Source: an uncultured Oscillospiraceae bacterium
Lineage (GTDB): Bacteria > Bacillota > Clostridia > Oscillospirales > Oscillospiraceae
DNA length: 22,973 nucleotides
Reading direction: 5' to 3'
Assembly: GCA_934565615.1 (NCBI GenBank)
Contig: CAKTIH010000019.1
Span: 1-22,973 of the forward strand
A model generated the notes under the pieces. That model made no database searches. It worked only from the letters and a program-made list of their open reading frames with translations, and was not told where the DNA came from. This document shows, in pieces, positions 1-5,742 of this stretch (within the stretch, counting starts at the first letter, position 1; the number at the start of each line of letters is the position of its first letter). A program made the translations under genes and the position numbers.

Positions 1-75
1 GTGGGAACAACTGGACTCGAACCAGTGACCCCCTGCTTGTAAGGCAGGTGCTCTAACCAGCTGAGCTATGCTCCC
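1..75 (-). tRNA. tRNA-Val (anticodon UAC)
   Basis: Read on the minus strand, the sequence folds as a full cloverleaf. The acceptor arm GGGAGCA pairs with TGTTCCC (one G-U pair), the D arm carries AGCTCAGCTGGTTAGAGC, the anticodon stem CCTGC/GCAGG encloses the loop CTTACAA, and the T arm contains GGTTCGAGTCC. The anticodon is TAC, so it reads valine GUA and, by wobble, other GUN codons. The discriminator base is A at position 2. Position 1 is the first C of what appears to be an encoded CCA end, so the last two bases lie outside the window. It has its own promoter at 92-120 and lies downstream of hslO on the same strand. Confidence 0.96.
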
Positions 76-91
76 GCGTGACAGCTAAGCC

Positions 92-120
92 ATAATACTA
101 AAAAAATGCCGAGTTGTCAA
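92..120 (-). promoter_or_regulatory. Promoter of the tRNA-Val gene
   Basis: The minus strand shows a perfect -35 box TTGACA (115-120), a 17-bp spacer and a TATTAT -10 box (92-97). The -10 box ends 16 bases before the mature tRNA 5' end at 75. No Shine-Dalgarno sequence follows, as expected for a stable RNA promoter. Confidence 0.85.
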
Positions 121-139
121 TATCCTATTTCAAATTTCT

Positions 140-1018
140 TCAACTTTTTTCCTTAGTGCTTATCTCTCTCAGCTCGTCGGGAGTGAAGTCATAGACCTTA
201 TCGCAGAACTGGCAGCTTACGGAAACGTCCTTCCCCTCGGCAGCGATCTCCTCTATCTCCTCCGCGCTTACGCAGCGCAGCGCGTCAAGCACGCGCTCAC
301 GGCTGCAATAGCAGCGGTACTCGATCGGGTGCTCGCCCACGGTGTGGTAGTCAAAGCCCTTGAGCACCTGACGGAAAAGCTCCTCCTCGCCGTCCTCGCT
401 GAGTATGGTGGTCAGCTGATCCATCATGAAAATGTTGTCCTCGAGCCGGGAGATGATCTCCTCCTCCGCGCCGGGCATGAGCTGGACGATGAAACCGCCC
501 GCCGCCTTGACCGTGCAGTCGGTATCCACGAGCACGCCGAGTGCACACGCGGACGGCACCTGCTCACTCTCGATCAGATACGCCGTCAGATCCTCGGCTA
601 TCTCGCCGCTGACAAGCTCGACAGAACCGATATACGGCTCTCTCAGGCCGATGTCGCGGCTGACGGTGAACATGCCGTCACGTCCGACGGCGGCGCCGAC
701 ATTGAGCTTGCCGTCGCTGCGCAGCGGAAGCTCAGTCGCGGGGTTGCCTACATAGCCGCGCACATTGCCCTCGCAGTCGGACACGGCGACAATGCCGCCC
801 AGCGGGCCGTTGCCGTTCACGCGTATCGTGAGCGCGGCATTCTCTTCCTTCATATCCTGCCCCATGAGTGAGGCCGCACACAGCGTACGGCCGAGCGCGG
901 CGCAGGCCGTCGGCGCGCAGCCGTGTATCTGCCGTGCGCGCTCTACAGTGTCACGCGCGTTTATTACCGCCATCTTTATCGCGCCGTCACCGGCGGTCGC
1001 TCTGATTATTCTATCCAT
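140..1018 (-). CDS. hslO: Hsp33 redox-regulated molecular chaperone
   Basis: The 292-residue product has the usual length and architecture of Hsp33, a cytosolic holdase that binds unfolding proteins under oxidative stress. The N-terminal substrate-binding domain (about 1-180) carries the family's GNGPLGGI segment (about 69-76). The C-terminal redox switch has the four zinc-binding cysteines in CxC (C236, C238) and CxxC (C269, C272) arrangement. Oxidation of these releases zinc and activates the chaperone. The ATG at 1018 is preceded by GGAG at good spacing. It is the last gene of a minus-strand operon, 11 bases after the methyltransferase stop. All four zinc ligands are present, so it should be redox-regulated in the standard way. 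Confidence 0.96.
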   Translation of the reverse strand: MDRIIRATAGDGAIKMAVINARDTVERARQIHGCAPTACAALGRTLCAASLMGQDMKEENAALTIRVNGNGPLGGIVAVSDCEGNVRGYVGNPATELPLRSDGKLNVGAAVGRDGMFTVSRDIGLREPYIGSVELVSGEIAEDLTAYLIESEQVPSACALGVLVDTDCTVKAAGGFIVQLMPGAEEEIISRLEDNIFMMDQLTTILSEDGEEELFRQVLKGFDYHTVGEHPIEYRCYCSRERVLDALRCVSAEEIEEIAAEGKDVSVSCQFCDKVYDFTPDELREISTKEKS

Positions 1019-1029
1019 AAAATCTCCGT

Positions 1030-1758
1030 TTACTTCCTTTTTGCAGTGATGAATATTCTTCCCGCGTCGCCCTGCGGGCAGTCATGCCTTACGGCGACAT
1101 CGCCGAAGCCCGCCGCCTCAAGCAGTGCGCGCAGCTTCTCCGGTGTGTGCGCGTATTCGATATGCTCCTCGCTCTCCCGCGACCACAGACCGCGTCTTTC
1201 GAGTGAGAAGATATCCATGCCGTAGACGATAGCAGAAAGCTCCTCGTCAAAATCCGCCCGCCAGAGGCAGAGCACGTCGTCCTTCTCATCGACGAATATA
1301 TCCCCGTCGAGCGAACGCAGGAACTCAGGCGAGCGGATATCGAAGATCAGCAGGCCCTCCGGGCGGATGAACAGGTGCAGTCGGCGGAAAAGATCCGGCA
1401 ACTCCTCCGCGGGGATATAATTCATCCCGTCGAGCGAGCAGACCGCCGCGTCTACCGTACCGTAAAGATCCAGCTCCCCGGCCTCCTGACAGATAAACAG
1501 CGGGGGCGTGACGCCGGGCACCGCCTTGGCCTGCGCCTGCATCAGCATATCCGGGGACTGATCCGCCGCGATCATCTCATAGCCGCGCCGCGCAAGCTCC
1601 CATGTGAGTGTGCCTGTGCCGCAGCAGAGATCGAGCAGCAGCGAGAACTCCCCGCCGTCGGCGCGGAACTCCCGCTCGTAGAAATCAGCAAAGCTCCCGT
1701 ATGGAACATCCCCTGTCAGCTTATCGTACCACGGGGCAAGGCCGTTATAACAGCTCAC
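1030..1758 (-). CDS. Class I SAM-dependent methyltransferase
   Basis: The 242-residue protein has a Rossmann-like methyltransferase core. Motif I, LDLCCGTGTLT (about 42-52), binds S-adenosylmethionine, an acidic residue ending the second strand follows (AADQSPD, about 65-70), and a post-I region with the CSLDGMNYI segment comes later. The N-terminal NGLAPWYDKLTGD stretch is typical of small-molecule or UbiE-like methyltransferases of Firmicutes. The substrate cannot be told from sequence. The start is a GTG that overlaps the upstream yerC-like stop in GTGA, implying translational coupling. The stop is followed after 11 bases by hslO, so it sits in the middle of a three-gene operon. Confidence 0.88.
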   Translation of the reverse strand: MSCYNGLAPWYDKLTGDVPYGSFADFYEREFRADGGEFSLLLDLCCGTGTLTWELARRGYEMIAADQSPDMLMQAQAKAVPGVTPPLFICQEAGELDLYGTVDAAVCSLDGMNYIPAEELPDLFRRLHLFIRPEGLLIFDIRSPEFLRSLDGDIFVDEKDDVLCLWRADFDEELSAIVYGMDIFSLERRGLWSRESEEHIEYAHTPEKLRALLEAAGFGDVAVRHDCPQGDAGRIFITAKRK

Positions 1759-2051
1759 TTTTCGCTCTCCTTCAGGCGCTCAAAGGCGAGTTCATAGCCG
1801 CCCGCGCCGTACTGGAGGGAGCGGTTGACGCGGCTGATGGTCGCGCTCGACGCGCCGGTCTCGGCGAGGATATCGTTATAGATCATGCCGTTATTCAGGC
1901 AGTCTGCGACCCGGAAGCGCTGCTCCATTGCGATAAGCTCCGGCGCGGTGCACAGATCGTCAAAGAAGCGCATGCACTCATCGAGCGTCCTCAGGGACAG
2001 TATCGCCTTATACAGATCCTCATTGCGCTCTTTTTTCCGAGTATTATTCAT
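1755..2051 (-). CDS. YerC/YecD-family TrpR-like DNA-binding protein
   Basis: The 98-residue product resembles YerC of Bacillus, a small all-helical protein of the TrpR superfamily. The N-terminal half holds LYKAILSLRTLDECMRFFDD (about 13-32). A helix-turn-helix, roughly YNDILAETGASSATISRVNR, lies in the second half. Family members are annotated as transcriptional regulators of largely unknown targets. I chose the ATG at 2051 because GGGGAGG sits at ideal spacing before it; an in-frame TTG further upstream (2069) has no such site. The stop overlaps the methyltransferase GTG by four bases. It is the first gene of the operon and could regulate its own transcription, but the sequence shows no clear operator. 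Confidence 0.9.
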   Translation of the reverse strand: MNNTRKKERNEDLYKAILSLRTLDECMRFFDDLCTAPELIAMEQRFRVADCLNNGMIYNDILAETGASSATISRVNRSLQYGAGGYELAFERLKESEK

Positions 2052-2100
2052 TTTTACCTCCCCGGTCAAACCATGTTATTTCACGCTTTATCTGATTCGT

Positions 2101-2129
2101 ACTTTACATCATAAAAGGGAAAAAGTAAA
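2101..2129 (-). promoter_or_regulatory. Possible promoter of the yerC-like operon
   Basis: On the minus strand TTTACT (2124-2129) and TAAAGT (2101-2106) are separated by 17 bp, about 50 bp before the ATG at 2051. Both boxes deviate from consensus, so this is a moderate prediction. It lies back to back with the plus-strand promoter at 2180-2208. Confidence 0.45.
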
Positions 2130-2179
2130 TAGCGGCGGGGCTGTTTACACAAAATTTAACATATGCCTGATAATGGCTC

Positions 2180-2208
2180 TTGCGTAAAATTTGCGGACAA
2201 TATATAAT
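2180..2208 (+). promoter_or_regulatory. Promoter of the nfeD-SPFH operon
   Basis: TTGCGT (2180-2185), a 17-bp spacer and a perfect TATAAT (2203-2208) stand 59 bp before the preferred nfeD start. The same TTGCGN plus TATAAT pattern recurs before the gene at 5137. Confidence 0.75.
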
Positions 2209-2267
2209 ATAAGCAATAAAAGCAGCCGTCGGGCGTGTATGTCGCGGCGGCGGATCGGAGACGCTGT

Positions 2268-2714
2268 ATGCTGTTTTATCCCGGCGGGTTTAGTATGACG
2301 GCCGTGTGGCTGGTCGCGATGATAGTTCTGCTGATAATCGAGGGCATCGTACCGGGGCTTGTGTCGATATGGTTCGCGATAGGCGCGTTTGCCGCCATGA
2401 TCTCCGCGATCCTCGGCGCGCCGCTCTGGCTCCAGGTGCTCTGGTTCTTCGCGGTGTCGATCCTGACGCTGTGCCTGACAAGGCCGTTTGCGAAGAAATA
2501 CGTCAATTCCCGCGCCACGCCGACGAATGCGGATATGCTCATCGGCAAGGAGTGCGTCGTCACTGAGGAGATAGACAATGTCCTCGGCACCGGCGCTGTG
2601 ACCGTCGGCGGCAAGGTGTGGACCGCCCGCACTGAGGAGCCGGACGGCAAGGCCGAGGCCGGCAAAATCATGACCGTTGTGAAAATAGAGGGCGTCAAGC
2701 TCATAGTAAAGTAA
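2268..2714 (+). CDS. NfeD-family membrane protein
   Basis: This is a short-form NfeD protein of about 148 residues. It has three or so N-terminal membrane segments (for example AVWLVAMIVLLIIEGIVPG and the SIWFAIGAFAAMISAI stretch). These are followed by a soluble OB-fold domain that begins near MLIGKECVVTEEI and ends VKIEGVKLIVK, the characteristic NfeD tail. NfeD proteins partner with SPFH/stomatin proteins in membrane microdomains, and such a gene follows 34 bases downstream. The start at 2268 is preceded by GGAG with 7-base spacing. Alternatives are ATG 2295, closer to the usual family start, and ATG 2235, which has no ribosome binding site. Confidence 0.88.
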   Translation: MLFYPGGFSMTAVWLVAMIVLLIIEGIVPGLVSIWFAIGAFAAMISAILGAPLWLQVLWFFAVSILTLCLTRPFAKKYVNSRATPTNADMLIGKECVVTEEIDNVLGTGAVTVGGKVWTARTEEPDGKAEAGKIMTVVKIEGVKLIVK

Positions 2715-2748
2715 AAAATTTTTATTATCAAATTCAGGAGGAGAAACC

Positions 2749-3657
2749 ATGCCCGAGATCATTTCCGTTGCGATTCTGCTGCTCGTCGTTATCTTTATCC
2801 TTGTCCGCTGCATCCGTATCGTGCAGCAGGCAAAGGCCTACGTCATTGAGTTCCTCGGCGCGTATAAGACGACCTGGAACGTCGGCCTGCACTTCAAGAT
2901 TCCCTTTGTCGAGAAGGTCGCCAAGGTGGTCACGCTCAAGGAGCAGGTCGCGGACTTCCCGCCCCAGCCCGTTATCACCAAGGATAACGTCACCATGCAG
3001 ATCGACACCGTCGTCTATTTTCAGATCACCGACCCCAAGCTCTACACCTATGGCATTGAGCAGCCTATGGTCGCCATCGAGAATCTCTCCGCCACCACGC
3101 TGAGAAACATCATCGGCGATCTCGAACTCGACCAGTGCCTCACCAGCCGCGACATCATCAACACAAAGATGCGCACCATCCTTGACGAAGCCACCGATCC
3201 TTGGGGCATCAAGGTCAACCGCGTCGAGCTCAAGAACATCCTGCCTCCCAAGGAGATCCAGAACGCGATGGAGAAGCAGATGAAGGCCGAGCGCGAACGC
3301 CGCGAAGCCATCCTGCGCGCCGAGGGCGAGAAGCGCGCCGCGATCCTCGAAGCCGAGGGCGAGAAGGAATCCGCCATTCTCCGTGCGGACGCGAAGAAGC
3401 AGCAGCAGATCCTTGAGGCCGAGGGCGAAGCCGAGGCTATCCTCAAGGTCCAGAAGGCCACTGCCGAGGGCATCAGGCTCATCAACGAGGCCGCTCCCTC
3501 CGAAGCCGTCATCAAGATCAAGGCGATGGAAGCCTTCAGCGCAGCGGCAAACGGCAAGGCCACGAAGATCATTATCCCCAGCGAGATACAGGGCGTGGCA
3601 GGTCTTGCCAGCGGTCTTGTCGAAGCCGTCAAGGGCGATGTAAAGGCCGAGGAGTAA
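2749..3657 (+). CDS. SPFH/band 7 (stomatin/paraslipin-like) protein
   Basis: The 302-residue protein starts with one membrane-associated hydrophobic segment (about 5-20). It continues with the SPFH domain, seen in KAYVIEFLGAYKTTW, FPPQPVITKDNVTMQIDTVVYF and the LRNIIGDLELDQCLTSRD segment. A long Ala/Glu-rich coiled coil (about 180-240) follows, built from 11-residue repeats of the form xxAILxAEGEK. The conserved IIPSEIQGVAGLASG near the C terminus is typical of QmcA/paraslipin proteins. These proteins oligomerise as membrane scaffolds and act with NfeD, encoded immediately upstream. AGGAGG precedes the ATG at ideal spacing. Confidence 0.95.
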   Translation: MPEIISVAILLLVVIFILVRCIRIVQQAKAYVIEFLGAYKTTWNVGLHFKIPFVEKVAKVVTLKEQVADFPPQPVITKDNVTMQIDTVVYFQITDPKLYTYGIEQPMVAIENLSATTLRNIIGDLELDQCLTSRDIINTKMRTILDEATDPWGIKVNRVELKNILPPKEIQNAMEKQMKAERERREAILRAEGEKRAAILEAEGEKESAILRADAKKQQQILEAEGEAEAILKVQKATAEGIRLINEAAPSEAVIKIKAMEAFSAAANGKATKIIIPSEIQGVAGLASGLVEAVKGDVKAEE

Positions 3658-3680
3658 ACAGCAAAATCTAATTTTACCCG

Positions 3681-3717
3681 GACCGGCGTATGAATTTCAT
3701 ATCGCCGGTCTGTTTGT
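3681..3717 (+). terminator. Rho-independent terminator after the SPFH gene
   Basis: GACCGGCG and TATGA (3681-3693) pair with TCATA and CGCCGGTC (3697-3710) with a one-base bulge, followed by TGTTTGT. The T-tract is interrupted, so termination may be partial. The next start is at 3744 with little room for a separate promoter. Confidence 0.65.
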
Positions 3718-3743
3718 ATGATTTATATGAAGGGAACACAACA

Positions 3744-5021
3744 ATGATGGACTACGACAGAGTGCAGGATTTTCTTGAGGCGCACGGCATGGAGCCGGAG
3801 CGCGTCGACCCAAAGCGCGAAGCCGCGCTGATGCTTGAGGATATGCGCCGCGGCCTTGCCGGGGTGAAGAGCGACATGCCCATGATCCCTACATATCTCA
3901 GTAACGACGCCCAGCTCCCTCTTGGCCGCAGCGTCGCGGTCATCGACGCCGGCGGGACGAATTTCCGCTCAGCGCTTGTGCGCTTTGAGGAGGACGGCTG
4001 CCGTGTATCCGAGCTCAATAAATGCAGAATGCCCGGCGTCGGCGAACCCTGCACATGGGAGGAATTCATTTCCTTCGTTGCCGACAGGATAGAGCCGCTG
4101 ATGGACAGGGCGGAGAGCATCGGCTTCTGCTTTTCCTACTCTGCGGACATTACCTCGGATATGGACGGCCGCGTCATCCGCATCGATAAGGAGGTCGTGG
4201 TCACAGGCTCCGAGGGTAAGCTTATAGGCGTGTCTCTTAAGGCGGAGCTTGAGAAACGCGGCATCACTGGCAAGCGCGTCGTTATTCTTAACGACACTGT
4301 CGCCGTTCTTCTCGGCGGCGGGGCGGGGCTGGATAAGCGCGCATACAGCGGCTTCATCGGTCAGGTCAGCGGCACCGGCACGAACACCTGCGTCTCCCTG
4401 CCGGAGCGCCTTATCGGCAAGCTCGGAAGCAGTGAAGAGCGCGGCATGATAATCAACATGGAGGCCGGGCTTTATACCGGCATCCCGCGCGGCAGCTTCG
4501 ACCTCATGCTCGACTCCGCAAGCAACAATCCCGGTCTCAAGGCCTTTGAAAAGCTCACCGCCGGGGTCTATCTCGGCGAGCTTTGCCGCCTGATGCTCAT
4601 CGCCGCGGCGGATGAGGGACTTATCTCCCGCGCGGCGGGCGAGGGCGCGCGGCAGCTTGAGAATATCGATTCCGCCGTTATCGACGCATGGGCGTGCATG
4701 GAGCGCGGAGAGCTTTTAGGCGGCGCGGAAGCCGACCTCGCCTTCGCTTCCCGTCTCAGCCGCGCCCTGTTTAAGCGCTCGGCGCGCTGCATGTGTGCTG
4801 ACCTTCTCGCGCTCGCGATGCTCACCGGCGCGGGGAAGAGCGCGGATAAGCCGCTGTGCGTGCTGGCGGAGGGCTCACTCGTGCAGAAGAGCCGCGTCTA
4901 CCGTCCGGAGCTTGAGCGTCTGCTTGAGGAGTACGGCAGAGAAGCGGGAGTCCATTTTATTCTGAAGGTCGGGCAGGAGACGACGCTTCCCGGCGCTGCC
5001 GCTGCCGCGCTTATAAATTAG
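3744..5021 (+). CDS. Hexokinase-family sugar kinase (eukaryotic-like type)
   Basis: The 425-residue protein carries the hexokinase signatures of the actin-like ATPase fold. These are phosphate-1 DAGGTNFR (about 68-75), LNDTVAVLLGG with the probable catalytic Asp (about 184), GTGTNTC (about 210-216), INMEAGLYTGIPRG (about 237-250), and FEKLTAGVYLGELCR (about 268-282). The order matches the hexokinase_1/hexokinase_2 families rather than ROK glucokinases, whose CXCGXXGCXE zinc motif is absent. It should phosphorylate a hexose, probably glucose, with ATP in the cytosol. The start at 3744 follows AAGGGAA; an adjacent ATG at 3747 is equivalent. No sugar transporter or regulator is adjacent, so the in vivo substrate is open. 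Confidence 0.87.
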   Translation: MMDYDRVQDFLEAHGMEPERVDPKREAALMLEDMRRGLAGVKSDMPMIPTYLSNDAQLPLGRSVAVIDAGGTNFRSALVRFEEDGCRVSELNKCRMPGVGEPCTWEEFISFVADRIEPLMDRAESIGFCFSYSADITSDMDGRVIRIDKEVVVTGSEGKLIGVSLKAELEKRGITGKRVVILNDTVAVLLGGGAGLDKRAYSGFIGQVSGTGTNTCVSLPERLIGKLGSSEERGMIINMEAGLYTGIPRGSFDLMLDSASNNPGLKAFEKLTAGVYLGELCRLMLIAAADEGLISRAAGEGARQLENIDSAVIDAWACMERGELLGGAEADLAFASRLSRALFKRSARCMCADLLALAMLTGAGKSADKPLCVLAEGSLVQKSRVYRPELERLLEEYGREAGVHFILKVGQETTLPGAAAAALIN

Positions 5022-5053
5022 TTTAATTCTGCGTTAAATTTTCTTAAGCCGTC

Positions 5054-5082
5054 TTGCGCGGCGCTCCAGCACCTGTTATAAT
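5054..5082 (+). promoter_or_regulatory. Promoter of the COG2426 membrane protein gene
   Basis: TTGCGC (5054-5059), a 17-bp spacer and a perfect TATAAT (5077-5082) lie 54 bp before the start codon at 5137. Confidence 0.72.
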
Positions 5083-5136
5083 AGCAAAGCATTATTTATA
5101 GCATTATTTTGATATATTCATGCACGGAGATAACCT

Positions 5137-5619
5137 ATGTTTGAGTGGATCGCCGGCACTACCGCCGGGAAATTTATATCGACCTTTTTCATATCCATGC
5201 TCCCTATCGTGGAGCTGCGCGCGGGGCTGCCCTACGGCATCGCTCTCGGCCTTGATTATCCGCTGGCGCTGACAGCGGCGGTCATTGGGAACATGGTTCC
5301 CGTGCCGTTTATAATCATTTTCATCCAGCGCGTGTTTATCTGGCTGCGCAAGCACTGGCCGAAGATGGACAGCTTCATCACAAAGCTCGAAACCAAGGCG
5401 CACCTCAAGGGTGAGAAGGTGCAGATGTACGGCCCCATTGCGCTGCTGCTTTTCGTCGGCATCCCGCTCCCCGGCACCGGCGCATGGACAGGCTCGCTCA
5501 TCGCGGCGCTGCTTGAGCTCAAACCCAAGTCTGCGATCCCGTGCATTTTCCTCGGTGTGCTGCTTGCTGCCGCGATAATGACCGCGCTGACCTTCGGCGT
5601 CATCCACGTTGTAAACTGA
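5137..5619 (+). CDS. Small multidrug-export-family membrane protein (COG2426)
   Basis: The 160-residue, very hydrophobic protein matches the putative small multidrug export family (Pfam Sm_multidrug_ex). The conserved opening MLPIVELRAGLPYG (about 21-34) and the GIPLPGTGAWTGSL segment (about 112-125) are the family signatures. These two half-repeat motifs form re-entrant or membrane regions like those of the DedA superfamily. Three to four membrane segments are visible. Despite the family name, the transported substrate is not established. GGAG precedes the ATG at 5137 and it has its own promoter. It is monocistronic, ending 18 bases before a large palindrome that can act as terminator. Confidence 0.88.
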   Translation: MFEWIAGTTAGKFISTFFISMLPIVELRAGLPYGIALGLDYPLALTAAVIGNMVPVPFIIIFIQRVFIWLRKHWPKMDSFITKLETKAHLKGEKVQMYGPIALLLFVGIPLPGTGAWTGSLIAALLELKPKSAIPCIFLGVLLAAAIMTALTFGVIHVVN

Positions 5620-5637
5620 AAGCAGAAAAGCTATAAA

Positions 5638-5669
5638 CAGGAGCCTTGCGGCATGCCGCAAGGCTCCTG
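5638..5669. terminator. 32-bp perfect palindrome, probable bidirectional terminator
   Basis: Two exactly complementary 16-base arms meet at 5653/5654 with no spacer. The stem is GC-rich (core GCCTTGCGGCATGCCGCAAG). On the plus strand it is followed by AATTCTTAT, and on the minus strand by TTTATAGCTTTTC. The minus-strand tail makes it a reasonable terminator for yyaL and the plus-strand one for the COG2426 gene. Confidence 0.7.
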
Positions 5670-5680
5670 AATTCTTATCC

Positions 5681-5742
5681 GTCCCGAAGGGACACCATAT
5701 CCGCCTGTGAAACAGGCGATTTCATCCGCCCTACGGGCGGAT
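5681..5742. repeat. Array of three short hairpins
   Basis: Three back-to-back short inverted repeats with three-base loops follow the 32-bp palindrome. They are GTCCC-gaa-GGGAC (5681-5693), CGCCTGT-gaa-ACAGGCG (5702-5718) and ATCCGCCC-tac-GGGCGGAT (5724-5742). The last one abuts the yyaL stop codon. The arms differ from each other, but the form and the ATCCG border recur. This looks like a modular intergenic repeat element of the kind scattered in Oscillospirales genomes, an assignment that is my inference. Confidence 0.7.

Noticed and set aside
329..871. A plus-strand frame opposite hslO.
   Set aside because: No ribosome binding site and no motif; hslO on the other strand has all four zinc cysteines.
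5638..5742. Hairpin array considered as a CRISPR or tRNA-like cluster.
   Set aside because: There are no regularly spaced identical repeats with unique spacers, and no tRNA fold; each stem has different arms.
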